Source: Kribbella capetownensis (GTDB taxonomy: Bacteria > Actinomycetota > Actinomycetes > Propionibacteriales > Kribbellaceae). Taken from it: 64,000 bases of DNA. Where the stretch lies: the NCBI RefSeq assembly GCF_004331485.1, contig NZ_SJKD01000001.1, positions 1,426,001 to 1,490,000 on the forward strand, in the 5' to 3' direction. This document shows positions 45,395 to 54,461 of this stretch, in pieces. The notes under the pieces were generated by a model. The model was not told the origin of the DNA and made no database searches. It saw only the letters and a list, made by a program, of their open reading frames with translations. Made by a program: the position numbers and the translations under genes. Numbering within the stretch: position 1 is the stretch's first letter; each line of letters starts with the position of its first letter.

Positions 45395-46246
45395 CTATTG
45401 CATACTCGCGGTCGACGAGGACAGTGTGGTGGCCCCACGCGGCTGAGACGTCAGGGTCGCATGATGCCGCAGAGGACTGACATTCCAAATGCGGGTTCCG
45501 TCTTCGGCTCCGGTCACCAGTGTCTGACCATCCGGAGACCAGGCCAGGGACCGTACTCGACCGGTGTGACCTCTGAGCGCGGTTGGCGTCTCGCTGCTGT
45601 GCAACTCCCAGATTCTCAGAGTCCCGTCGGCAGCGCCTATCGCCATCAATTCGCCATCAGGTGACCAGGCGATCGACTGCGCCTCACCTGCACGACCGTT
45701 CAGCTGAAACATCGGTGTGCCGTTGCCGATTCTCCACACGCGCACGGTCCCGTCACCGCCACCAGTGGCGAGGAACACACCACTCGGTGACCACGCCACC
45801 GAGTACACCTGGCCGGTGTGACCGCTCAACACAGTCGCGATCCGGCCACCGCCCATCCTCGAAATCTGAACTGTCTTATCGAGGGAGCCGGTGGCCAGGT
45901 GCGCGCCATCGGGAGACCATGCGATCGATGTGACCGATCGGGTATGTCCTTGCAGCACGATGCGAGGCGTGGGGGCAGTCGGGGGGAGGGAGTTGCCGAC
46001 CTCCCAGATGCGCACGCTCATGTCCTCGGCCCCGGTAGCCAGCAGCGTGCCATCAGGCGACCACGCAATGGCAGTGACAAGTTCTGTGTGGCCCCTTAGC
46101 AGCGCTGGGGGTCTGTCGGCATCGACAGACCAGATCCGTAGTGACCCATTGGTGGAACCGGTTGCGAGTAGCCGCTGGTGTGGCGACCACGCCACTGCTG
46201 TGACCCCATCGCCAGGCCCCACTCGCACAGTCGCGGAGGTTGTCAT
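45395..46246 (-). CDS. WD40-repeat protein, six visible blades
   Basis: The 283-residue product consists almost entirely of WD40 repeats of the bacterial type VTAVAWSPHQRLLATGSTNG...LRIW. Six units are visible (about 10-48, 53-91, 99-137, 141-178, 180-218, 224-262). A closed seven-blade propeller would need one more. In unit three the expected terminal W is replaced (VQISRMG). No kinase or nuclease domain is attached. Likely a protein-interaction scaffold. It follows kup in the same direction after 116 bp. Confidence 0.8.
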   Translation of the reverse strand: MTTSATVRVGPGDGVTAVAWSPHQRLLATGSTNGSLRIWSVDADRPPALLRGHTELVTAIAWSPDGTLLATGAEDMSVRIWEVGNSLPPTAPTPRIVLQGHTRSVTSIAWSPDGAHLATGSLDKTVQISRMGGGRIATVLSGHTGQVYSVAWSPSGVFLATGGGDGTVRVWRIGNGTPMFQLNGRAGEAQSIAWSPDGELMAIGAADGTLRIWELHSSETPTALRGHTGRVRSLAWSPDGQTLVTGAEDGTRIWNVSPLRHHATLTSQPRGATTLSSSTASMQ

Positions 46247-46269
46247 GTTGCTGTTGTGAGAGGCGCTGG

Positions 46270-46707
46270 TTATGGAGCGATTCCGGCGGCCTGTGCGCGC
46301 TCGTCGGCGTATGCGCGGGCGTCTAGGGCGTCAAGGGCCGCGAGGCGCGCGTTCTGAACCATCCAGGCGGCGTAATCGATGGCGTCGAGAGCGTCCGCTT
46401 CCGCAAAGTCGGCCTCCCTGGCGGCGGCCTTCGCGTCGCGCTGGTCGTTGCGCTTGTCGATCTTTCCCTTGATGTCGTCCATCTTCGCCGAGGCGTCAGC
46501 CTTCATCTGCGCCCATTTGCTCTGCGTCTGCTCGGCGGTCTCATTCGCCTTCTGCCGGACATCCTTGCCGGCCAGATCGAGGTCGACCCGAGCCTGATCG
46601 ATGCGCTGGCGCAGTTGGTCACGCGACTCGCTGGCCGCGCCCTTCACGGCCGACAACCCTTCAGCAGTGCGTTTCTCGAGGGCTTCGAACTGTGTGGCGA
46701 AGTCCAT
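46270..46707 (-). CDS. Coiled-coil protein, stress-associated type
   Basis: The 145-residue, highly charged helical product (FEALEKRTAEGLSAVKGAAS, RQRIDQARVDLDLAGKDVRQ) has repeated Lys/Ala/Asp/Gln and an Ala-rich C-terminus. ATG 46707 follows AAGGAGAGG. Such proteins are abundant in stressed or stationary actinobacteria, but I cannot name a family. Confidence 0.7.
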   Translation of the reverse strand: MDFATQFEALEKRTAEGLSAVKGAASESRDQLRQRIDQARVDLDLAGKDVRQKANETAEQTQSKWAQMKADASAKMDDIKGKIDKRNDQRDAKAAAREADFAEADALDAIDYAAWMVQNARLAALDALDARAYADERAQAAGIAP

Positions 46708-46820
46708 TTTCGTCCTCTCCTTCAACCGATTCTGGTGCGTGTGTCCAACAGATTCAGCCAACGCCTGAGAGCCGCTCGTGGCAATACCCAGCGAGCGATG
46801 GCTGACAGGGATCGGCTGTC

Positions 46821-48053
46821 TCATTCGGCATGCCGCTCGCGACGCCGCTTCCAGGTGTGGATCCAGTTGGTCGGGAGTCCTGGAGAGTCCGCCGGGCGCT
46901 TCCACGGCAGCCGCCAGCCTTTGAAGGGCAATCTGGGCGCGGGCGCCGGTGCGGGCACGGGGCGGTCGGCAAAGTCGCGTTCGATCGCCTGCGAGGCTTG
47001 GTCGGCGTCCAGGCCCGCGAAGATCAGGATGTCGGCGGCGACAGCGCGCACGGCAACGATCGCGGCCGCCAGTGTGGAGCGGTCCCCGGTTTCGGGGGCC
47101 CGCTCATCTGATCGGAGCCGTCGCCCCGCTTGGAGCACCGTCTCCACGGCCTGCTGCCGTACGTCGCGGTCGCCAGGACTGTGTGCCAGGCTGCGCACCT
47201 GCGCAGCAAACTCCCGGATTACCGGAGCCAAGAGGCGACGGTTGTGTTCTCCGGCGGCTGTTGTGGTTCTCAGCAGCATTAAGGCGCTGGCGCCGAGCAG
47301 GTCGAGTTGACCGGCGTTCTCGTTCTCCCGGACGACTGGTTCTCGCTGAGAGACCCAGACGGCCGAACGGCGTACCACTCGCTGGCTCGCGTCCCTGGCC
47401 CGTGCCAACTCCGCGAGCTTTGGGTGAAGATCCCGTAGGCTGTCGATCGCGCTGCCCGCGAGCTTCAGATCGTTGTCGTCGATCGCCCGTGCTGCCTGGT
47501 CGAACGCGGTCGCGATGTCGGCCAGCACGGTCGACTCGGCACGTCGCAGTAGGCGCACCGGCTCCGGGGTGAAGAGGATCTGGCTGAAGACCAGAGCGAT
47601 GCCGCCGCCGATCAGCGCGTCGATCAGCCGATTGGGACCGGCGTGGTTGTCGCCGGTCGCTACGGTCAGGATCGAGGCGGACGCGGCCTGGGCGAGTACC
47701 AATGCAGTGCCACCGACCGCTCGAGCTGCGGCGAGGCTCACCAGGGTCCCCAGCAGCAGAGCCCATCCGGTCGTCCCCAGGATAGCAAGAGCGAGCTCAC
47801 CAGTGATGATCCCGATGATCACGCCCTCCAGGAGTCGCAGCGCGTTGCTGCCGCGTTCGCCCAGCGGGGCGTTGAGCGCGACTACCGCGGCCATCGGAGC
47901 GAAGAACGCCTGGCGGTGGTCGATGAGATCGGCAGCGAGCAGCCATGCCACCGTTGCCGCCAGGGACTGCTGCAGAAGCATCCAGGCATCGGCGCGAACC
48001 AGGCCGGCGGCACGAGAGAAGGCGCGCTTTACCCCGGCTGCGATTTGCCTCAT
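46821..48053 (-). CDS. FUSC-family inner-membrane protein
   Basis: The 410-residue product has about six N-terminal membrane helices (ATVAWLLAADLIDHRQAFFA, PMAAVVALNAPLGERGSNAL with the FUSC-type GER, IGIITGELALAILGTTGWAL). A helical cytoplasmic domain follows (RLLRRAESTVLADIATAFDQAA...). FUSC proteins include aromatic-acid exporters and fusaric-acid resistance pumps. ATG 48053 is set by the family's N-terminus. It is followed (minus strand) by the coiled-coil gene, and sits 20 bp from the ndh stop, so an operon with ndh is likely. Confidence 0.75.
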   Translation of the reverse strand: MRQIAAGVKRAFSRAAGLVRADAWMLLQQSLAATVAWLLAADLIDHRQAFFAPMAAVVALNAPLGERGSNALRLLEGVIIGIITGELALAILGTTGWALLLGTLVSLAAARAVGGTALVLAQAASASILTVATGDNHAGPNRLIDALIGGGIALVFSQILFTPEPVRLLRRAESTVLADIATAFDQAARAIDDNDLKLAGSAIDSLRDLHPKLAELARARDASQRVVRRSAVWVSQREPVVRENENAGQLDLLGASALMLLRTTTAAGEHNRRLLAPVIREFAAQVRSLAHSPGDRDVRQQAVETVLQAGRRLRSDERAPETGDRSTLAAAIVAVRAVAADILIFAGLDADQASQAIERDFADRPVPAPAPAPRLPFKGWRLPWKRPADSPGLPTNWIHTWKRRRERHAE

Positions 48054-48073
48054 CGAAGCTTGTCTACGCGTCG

Positions 48074-49429
48074 TCACGTCTCGCGCTCTGCTACGCCGCC
48101 CTTCGGTTGCGGGATCTCGCGGGTCCGCGCGAACACCTGCTGTTCGGTGATCGTCCGCTGTCGACGGCCACGCCCGAGGAAGGCGATGGTCCAGTTGGCC
48201 AGCGCCGACACGCGGTTCTTGAATCCGGTCAGGAATGTGAGATGTACAACGAGCCACATCAGCCAGCCGACGAGTCCCGTGATGTGCACGCGTCCGATTG
48301 AGACGACCGCTTTGAACCGTGCGATGGTGGCCATCGTTCCCAGGTCGATGTAGCGGAACGGACGCTCGGTGGTGTCGCCGTCGAGCCGACGGGCGATCGT
48401 TCGTGCGGCGTGGTGGCCGGACTGCATCGCGACCTCGGCAAGGCCGGGGAGGCGGTTGAGGCTCATTAGATCTCCGACCACGAACACCTCCGGGTGTCCG
48501 GGCAGTGTGCAGTCGTGCTGGACTGAGATCCGTCCGGCACGATCGACGGGCGCACCGCTTTGATCGCCGAGGCTCGCGCCGAGCGGTGACGCTTGCACCC
48601 CGGCCGCCCAGATCTTCGTATGGGCGTCGATGCGATCGGTCGAGCCGTCCTTGCGTTTGACATGGAGGCCGGTGGCGTCGACCCCGGTGACCATGGCCCC
48701 GAGCTGCACCTCGACCCCGAGCGCCTCCAGATCCCTGTGCGCGCGCCGCTGGAGCGGCTTGGCGAACGGCGGCAGCACGGTGTCGGCGGCGTCGAGTACG
48801 ATGATGCGCGCAGAGCGTGGATCGAAGGCCCGGTAGTTGGCCCTGAGTGCGCGGCGGGACAGCTCGGCGATCTGGCCGGCGAGCTCCACACCGGTCGGAC
48901 CTGCGCCAACCACGACGAAGGTCAACCACGCATCCCGCTCAGCCGCCTCGCAGTCGAGCTCGGCCATCTCGAACGCGCCGAAGATGCGTCCGCGCAACTC
49001 GAGCGCGTCGTCGATGGTCTTCATGCCTGGCGCGTGGACCGCGAACTCGTCATGGCCGAAATACGACTGTGCTGCACCCGCAGCGACGATCAAGCTGTCA
49101 TACGGAAGTCGCATCGCCCCGCCGAGAGTGTCAAGCTCTACCTCGCGCGTGGCAAGGTCGACGTGCACCACTTCGCCGAAGAGCACGCGCGCGTTGTCCT
49201 GCTTGCGCAGCACGTCGCGGATCGGCGGCGCGATGTCACCCTCGGAGAGCACGCCGGTCGCCACCTGGTAAAGCAGCGGCTGGAACAGGTGGTAGTTGAC
49301 CCGGTCTACGACCGTGACGTCGACCTGGACACGCCGTAATGCACGCACGGCGAACAGCCCTCCGAAGCCGGCGCCGACGATGACCACGCGGTGCCTGAGC
49401 GCGTGGGCGTTCGGGGCGTTGCGGCTCAT
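48074..49429 (-). CDS. ndh: Type II NADH dehydrogenase (FAD-dependent)
   Basis: The 451-residue product has two Rossmann folds: GAGFGGLFAVRALR (about 19-32, FAD) and VVGAGPTGVELAGQIAELSR (about 174-193, NADH). HLFQPLLYQVATGVLSEGDI is the quinone-side motif of NDH-2, and VFVVGDLMSL closes the FAD site. It passes electrons from NADH to menaquinone without proton pumping. A membrane-bound hydrophobic C-terminal helix (LVGWLMWLVVHLTFLTGF) is present. The start overlaps the stop of the 3-hydroxyacyl-CoA dehydrogenase gene by 4 bp, coupling NADH production to reoxidation. Confidence 0.9.
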   Translation of the reverse strand: MSRNAPNAHALRHRVVIVGAGFGGLFAVRALRRVQVDVTVVDRVNYHLFQPLLYQVATGVLSEGDIAPPIRDVLRKQDNARVLFGEVVHVDLATREVELDTLGGAMRLPYDSLIVAAGAAQSYFGHDEFAVHAPGMKTIDDALELRGRIFGAFEMAELDCEAAERDAWLTFVVVGAGPTGVELAGQIAELSRRALRANYRAFDPRSARIIVLDAADTVLPPFAKPLQRRAHRDLEALGVEVQLGAMVTGVDATGLHVKRKDGSTDRIDAHTKIWAAGVQASPLGASLGDQSGAPVDRAGRISVQHDCTLPGHPEVFVVGDLMSLNRLPGLAEVAMQSGHHAARTIARRLDGDTTERPFRYIDLGTMATIARFKAVVSIGRVHITGLVGWLMWLVVHLTFLTGFKNRVSALANWTIAFLGRGRRQRTITEQQVFARTREIPQPKGGVAERET

Positions 49430-50310
49430 TTCTTCGCGCTCGCCGTCGGCGTTTCGGCGTACTTGTAGAAGCCCTCGCCGGAAGCCTCGCCGAGCCTGCC
49501 CTTGTCGAGGTACTCCTCCTTGACGACCTTGGCGATGGCCTGCATCTGCTCGTTGCCGGAGCGGGCGTAGATGTCGTAGACCGTCTTCAGTCCAACCCTG
49601 TCGAGGTTCTGGAAGGGACCCTCGGTGGCGCTCTTGTCGATGCGCCAGACGTTGTCGATCATCTGGGGGTCGGCCACGCCGTCGACGTACAGCTTCAAGG
49701 CGGCCGTGAACCATGGGATGGAGAGCGTGTTGATGACGTAGCCCGACTGTTCCTTCTTGAGCTCGATCGGCACCATGCCGATGCGTCTCGCAAAGGTGAC
49801 GATCGTCTGGTAGACCGCCGGGTCGGTGCCGGGATGGCCCATGATCTCCGCGGTGTTGTGGACCCAGATCTCGTTCGCGAAGTGCAGCGAGAGGAATCGG
49901 TCCGGCCTGCCCGTGGCGTCAGCCAGGTCGCTTGGGAGCAGTGTCGAGGTGTTGGAGGCGAAGATTGTGCTGTCCGGCGCGACCTTGGCGAGCTTGGTGT
50001 ACACGTCGCGCTTGAGGTCCAGGAGCTCGGGCACGGACTCGATCACCAGATCTGTGTTCTGCACGGCGTCGCGGAGATCCGAGGAGTAGCGCATGAGCTT
50101 CAGCGCAGCCTGGGCGGGGCCGCCGGCTGCTCCGTCGACCTCTTTCTCGTAGCGCGCAGCCAGTCCCTCGAAGCGCGTCTTCGCGGATTCGAGGATCTCG
50201 TCACTGATGTCGTACGCGGTGACCGGGAGCCCCGCGTAGGCGATCTGGTAGGCGATCTGTGAGCCGAGGACACCGGTTCCGAGCACGGCCACTGCATTGA
50301 TGTCGGTCAT
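49426..50310 (-). CDS. 3-hydroxyacyl-CoA dehydrogenase
   Basis: The 294-residue product has an N-terminal Rossmann domain AVLGTGVLGSQIAYQIAYAG (about 8-27) and a catalytic-His segment FLSLHFANEIWV (His near 141). The C-terminal dimerisation domain has SGYVINTLSIPWFTAALKLY and GVADPQMIDNVWR. It oxidises (S)-3-hydroxyacyl-CoA in beta-oxidation, making NADH, or supplies 3-hydroxybutyryl-CoA. Ends 4 bp into ndh. Confidence 0.87.
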   Translation of the reverse strand: MTDINAVAVLGTGVLGSQIAYQIAYAGLPVTAYDISDEILESAKTRFEGLAARYEKEVDGAAGGPAQAALKLMRYSSDLRDAVQNTDLVIESVPELLDLKRDVYTKLAKVAPDSTIFASNTSTLLPSDLADATGRPDRFLSLHFANEIWVHNTAEIMGHPGTDPAVYQTIVTFARRIGMVPIELKKEQSGYVINTLSIPWFTAALKLYVDGVADPQMIDNVWRIDKSATEGPFQNLDRVGLKTVYDIYARSGNEQMQAIAKVVKEEYLDKGRLGEASGEGFYKYAETPTASAKK

Positions 50311-50349
50311 GTCGTGATTCTCCTTGCGGGGCTGATTCGGGTGGCGATC

Positions 50350-51291
50350 TCAGGACAGGCCGACACCCCAGGTGGTCGTTGTGGATTCGCCGGGCTCGAG
50401 GCGGATCAAGCCGTCGCCACTGCCGAATGCGTTGGGGGCGCCGGTCATCGGTTCGGTGCCCAGTCCGCGGCGTGCTCGGGCGGGAGCCAGGGTGTCGCCG
50501 GTGTACGTTTCGACGAAAGGACAGGTCTCGTCGACCCACAGTTCGACACACGCTCCGTCGGGACCCCACAGTCGCGTCCAGGCTCGCCCTGCGGGGTCGC
50601 GAACCAAGTCCGTGAAGGCGTAGTCGATCCGGGTGGTGCCGAGCCGGTGCGGCTGCAGAAAGTCGTACTCGGTCCCGTGGACCGGCTCGCGGCCCATGGG
50701 TAGCTGGCGTTCGGCGTCGGTAAGGACTCGGGTACGGCCGGCCAGTTGAAGCCCGCACTCATCGATCAGTCCACGCCCCGGAGACAGGTACGGATGCTGA
50801 CCGTACCCGTAGGGGCACGACCGGTCGCCGATGTTGGCGGCCGTTGCCGTGACCGTGAGCCCGTGCGGCCCGAGTTGGTAGCTGACACGTACGTCGAGCG
50901 GGAACGGGAAACCGTCGAGGGGGAACAGGCGTGCGGCCATGATCACGTGCTCGTCGTCTCGTTCCACAGCTGTCCACGGTCGCCAACGGAGAAAGCCGTG
51001 GATGGCGTTGCCCTTCTCTGGCTCGGTCAACGGCACCTGGTACTCGATGCCGTCGAAGGTGTAGCGGCCGTCGGCGAGCCGGTTCGGCCACGGGGCAAGC
51101 GGCGCTCCGTGAGCACCGTCGCAGATTTGCTCGGCGGGATAGGGGTCGATAACCGGACGTCCGTCGACCTCGTACTCGCGCAACCCACCACCGACCTCGA
51201 CGATCGTCGCGCGCTGCGAGCCGGATGTGATCTCGTACTGCTCGCCGGACGGCAGGACCGTCGTCGAGTGCATCGTCGTCTTCGCAGACAT
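50350..51291 (-). CDS. Aldose 1-epimerase family (mutarotase)
   Basis: The 313-residue beta-sandwich protein has the catalytic residues of galactose mutarotases: His in NAIHGFLRWRPW (about 95), His in YGYGQHPYLS (about 163) and Glu in CPFVETYTGDT (about 262). It interconverts anomers of hexoses for entry into catabolism. Its start overlaps the stop of zwf by one base (TGATG), so it is translated with the G6PD gene. The pair then follows a sugar transporter, all on the minus strand. Confidence 0.85.
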   Translation of the reverse strand: MSAKTTMHSTTVLPSGEQYEITSGSQRATIVEVGGGLREYEVDGRPVIDPYPAEQICDGAHGAPLAPWPNRLADGRYTFDGIEYQVPLTEPEKGNAIHGFLRWRPWTAVERDDEHVIMAARLFPLDGFPFPLDVRVSYQLGPHGLTVTATAANIGDRSCPYGYGQHPYLSPGRGLIDECGLQLAGRTRVLTDAERQLPMGREPVHGTEYDFLQPHRLGTTRIDYAFTDLVRDPAGRAWTRLWGPDGACVELWVDETCPFVETYTGDTLAPARARRGLGTEPMTGAPNAFGSGDGLIRLEPGESTTTTWGVGLS

Positions 51292-52706
51292 CAGGTCGTC
51301 CCGGGGCCGGGCGCCGGCGCCTTGCCGGGCAGGGGCCAGCCGTCCGGGCCTGAACTGCCGGCTGGGTACTCCTGCAGGGGTACGTCGTTGTTTCGCCAGG
51401 CGCTCAGTACCGGTTCGATGATCCGCCAGCAGTCGACGGCCATGTCGCCGCGTACCGAGAGGATCGGGTCGGCGTCGAACGTGCTCTTGAGGACTTCGCC
51501 GTATTCGTGCAGCTTGCCCGGCCCGAGGTCGGTTCCGAGTGTCACCGGGTCGATGACCTTGGGGTCGCCGGGGCCGTTGACGTTGAGGTCGATGCTCATT
51601 TTCCCAGCGTCGAGGGCAATGCCGATGTGCAGCCGGTCGGGCTGCTCGGCGCCGGTAAAGCCGATCGGAATGTGCCGCGGGTTCTTGAAGGTGATCACGA
51701 CCTCCTGGCGCGGGTGGCTTAGCGCCTTGCCCGAGCGGAGCCGAAACGGGACGCCGGCCCAGCGCCAGGTGTCGATCGCCAGGACGACCTCGGCCAATGT
51801 CTCGGTGGTGCTGTCGGCCGGAATCCCAGCCTCGTCGGCGTACGACGGGAATTGCCGTCCGTCGACCTGGCCCTCGGTGTACCGGGCGCGATAGCTGGAG
51901 GCGGCGGGGTTGTCGTTCCAGACCCTGGTGGCGCGGAGTACGGCTGCCCTGGCGTCGCGGACGTCGACAGCCTCGATCGTGCTCGGTGGCTCCATCGCGA
52001 CCAGCGACATCACCTGCAGTAGGTGGCTTTGGATCATGTCGACCAACGCGCCGGCGCGGTCGTAGAAGCCGGCACGGCCCTCCAGCCCGAGGGTCTCGTC
52101 GAACACGATGTCCACGCTCTCTACGTTGTCGCCGCTGAACAACGGCTCGAACATGCGGTTGGCGAACCGCACGCCGGCGATGTTGAGCACCGTCGACATG
52201 CCCAGGAAGTGGTCCACCCGATGTACCTGCTCCTCGGGTACCAGCTGGGCCACGAGCCGGTTGAGCGCTTCGGCGCTGGCAGCGTCGGTGCCGAACGGCT
52301 TCTCGAACACCAGCCTTGTCCCGGTCGGCAGTTCAACTGCGGTCAGGGCTTGGCATGCACGTTCGGTGATCGCGGGCGGCAGTGCGAAGTAGATGACAAC
52401 GCGACCGTCGCACGCATCGAGCAGCCGCTTCCAATCGCCGTCGGCGGTGACGTCTGCCTGTACGTACCGGGTGGACTCCGCGATGGCGTCTGCTTTGGCG
52501 CCGCTCGCGCCCGCGGCCGCGAACGACTCTGTTACCTGCGCACGCCAGCGTGCGTCGTCCCAGTCCTTCATGTCGCTTCCGACCAGCCCGATGCTCTCGC
52601 CGTCCCAACTGGTCAGGAGCGCTCCCAGGCCGGGGAGCAAGAGGCGCGCGGACAGGTCACCGCTCGCGCCGAGGATCAGGAGTGTTTGGTTGAATTGAGA
52701 TGCCAT
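51291..52706 (-). CDS. zwf: Glucose-6-phosphate 1-dehydrogenase
   Basis: The 471-residue product has the NADP-binding LLILGASGDLSARLLLPGLG (about 9-28), the EKPFG motif, and the substrate-binding/catalytic RVDHFLGMSTVLNIAGVRFA (about 160-180). It oxidises glucose-6-phosphate to 6-phosphogluconolactone, the first step of the pentose phosphate pathway, giving NADPH. ATG 52706. It lies between a sugar importer and a mutarotase, so the operon imports and oxidises glucose-like sugars. Confidence 0.9.
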   Translation of the reverse strand: MASQFNQTLLILGASGDLSARLLLPGLGALLTSWDGESIGLVGSDMKDWDDARWRAQVTESFAAAGASGAKADAIAESTRYVQADVTADGDWKRLLDACDGRVVIYFALPPAITERACQALTAVELPTGTRLVFEKPFGTDAASAEALNRLVAQLVPEEQVHRVDHFLGMSTVLNIAGVRFANRMFEPLFSGDNVESVDIVFDETLGLEGRAGFYDRAGALVDMIQSHLLQVMSLVAMEPPSTIEAVDVRDARAAVLRATRVWNDNPAASSYRARYTEGQVDGRQFPSYADEAGIPADSTTETLAEVVLAIDTWRWAGVPFRLRSGKALSHPRQEVVITFKNPRHIPIGFTGAEQPDRLHIGIALDAGKMSIDLNVNGPGDPKVIDPVTLGTDLGPGKLHEYGEVLKSTFDADPILSVRGDMAVDCWRIIEPVLSAWRNNDVPLQEYPAGSSGPDGWPLPGKAPAPGPGTT

Positions 52707-52753
52707 GACGGCGCTCCCTGATGGGTTGTGGGGTGAAGTCGCGGTACGTGCGC

Positions 52754-54184
52754 TCAGGCGTGTGCGGCGTCGTGCTTCCAGCGGGCCTGCAGGTCGGCGT
52801 CGATGGCGATGAAGTCGCGATCTTTCGTCTCCGGCACGTAGCGAGCGACGAACCACACGCCGATCGCGCAGACGATCGCGAACAGCCAGAACGTCTGGCC
52901 CTGCCCGATCGCGCTGACAAGCGGCAGGAACGCCAGCGACACGACGAGATTGGCGGTCCAGTTCACGGTCGAGCCGGCGCCGACACCGGCGGCGCGATCC
53001 TGCCTCGGGAAGATCTCGCCGAGCAGAACCCAGAAGACCGGTCCCATGCCGATTGCGAAGGCCACGATGTACAGGAGAATGAAGACCAGGATGAGCACCG
53101 GAGGCCACCCGGCGACGAACGCGAATCCGAGCCCGACCAGGGAGACGAGCATCCCGGTGAGCGAGACGAGCAGCAACGGGCGACGCCCGACCCGGTCGAC
53201 GAGCCGCAAGGAGATGATCGTCGTCACGAGATTGATGACGCCGATGATGACCGAGTAGAGGATCGAGTTGGATGCGGACAGCCCGGACTTCTGCATGATC
53301 GTGGGGGCGTAGTAGACGATCGTGTTGATGCCGGCGAACTGCTGCAGTACCGCCAGAGTCAAACCCACGACGACAGCGGCCCGCAGCCGAGGTGCCGTCA
53401 GAACGCGCGCGCCCTTGCGGTCGGATGTCTGCTCGGCCTCTGCGTGCTCGCGCTCTTTCCCCTCGCGCTTGTAGCGGTCGATCGTCTGGTTCGCCGCGTC
53501 GTCGCCCGCCACCGAGGCGATCAACGATCTCGTCTGCTCCACCTTCCCGTGGTTCATCAGCCAGGCCGGCGACTCCGGTAGCCACAGCGAGCCCAGCGCG
53601 AGCCCGACGGCTGGAATCAGACCTACGGCGAACATCGCCCGCCAGTTTTCTGAGCTCGCGAAGGCCAGATCCACCAGGTACGAGACCAGCAGGCCGACCG
53701 TGATCAGCAGTTGGTTGAGGGTCAGGACGCGGCCACGGATCTGTGCAGGCGAGATCTCGGACAGGTAGGTGGGGACGAGGGCGGACACGCCGCCGACTCC
53801 GAGGCCCATGATCACCCGGCCGATCAGCAACATCGGGTAACTGCCTGCCAGCGCTGCGATCGCGATCCCGGCGGCGAAGACGAGAGCGACCAGGCACAGT
53901 GTCTTCTTCCGCCCGAGGCGATCCGCGACGCGGCCGACGAGCGGCGCTCCGACGATCGCGCCGAACAGCAGCACACTGACCACGGCGCCCTGCTCGAAGG
54001 CGTTCAGCGAGAAGTCTTCCTTGATGAAGAGCAACGCGCCCGAGACGACTCCCGTGTCGTACCCGAACAAGAAGCTGCCGATCGCGATGACCAATCCAAA
54101 GCGTCCGACCTTGCGGAGCGCCTGGTGGGAGAATTCGGCCAGCGGAGTGTCCGCGGTCGGTGTCGCCGGAATTCCTGTGGGCAT
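52754..54184 (-). CDS. MFS sugar transporter (sugar porter family)
   Basis: The 476-residue product has twelve membrane helices and clear sugar-porter motifs: FLFGYDTGVVSGALLFIKED in TM1, GRVADRLGRKKTLCLVAL, GLGVGGVSALVPTYLSEISP, LPESPAWLMNHGK, QQFAGINTIVYYAP and PETKDRDF at the end. It imports hexose with protons. ATG 54184 follows a GGAG motif (GAGGAGCTGGAC). It is divergent from the CorA-family gene, sharing a ~280-bp promoter region (54185-54461). Confidence 0.9.
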   Translation of the reverse strand: MPTGIPATPTADTPLAEFSHQALRKVGRFGLVIAIGSFLFGYDTGVVSGALLFIKEDFSLNAFEQGAVVSVLLFGAIVGAPLVGRVADRLGRKKTLCLVALVFAAGIAIAALAGSYPMLLIGRVIMGLGVGGVSALVPTYLSEISPAQIRGRVLTLNQLLITVGLLVSYLVDLAFASSENWRAMFAVGLIPAVGLALGSLWLPESPAWLMNHGKVEQTRSLIASVAGDDAANQTIDRYKREGKEREHAEAEQTSDRKGARVLTAPRLRAAVVVGLTLAVLQQFAGINTIVYYAPTIMQKSGLSASNSILYSVIIGVINLVTTIISLRLVDRVGRRPLLLVSLTGMLVSLVGLGFAFVAGWPPVLILVFILLYIVAFAIGMGPVFWVLLGEIFPRQDRAAGVGAGSTVNWTANLVVSLAFLPLVSAIGQGQTFWLFAIVCAIGVWFVARYVPETKDRDFIAIDADLQARWKHDAAHA

Positions 54185-54461
54185 GTCCAGCTCCTCGTGG
54201 AGACCCGGTGCCCAGCAGGTCAGGCGACGACGCTCGAACCGAATCCCCCTGGCCGCTGTTGCGGCGCTGGCCAACCCGGATGCACCCTGCCGGACGTTGG
54301 AAGTAAGCCCGCGCCACCTACGCAGCGGATCCCGGGGCGTTTGGGGTCGTGGGCATGAAGAGCAACTAGCTCGTCAACCTAGCACCAGCCGCGGGAGTGG
54401 CGAAAGAACTCGGCCCGAGGATCCCCGCGTCAACCACGACGGCTGGACATATTCTGCGGTG

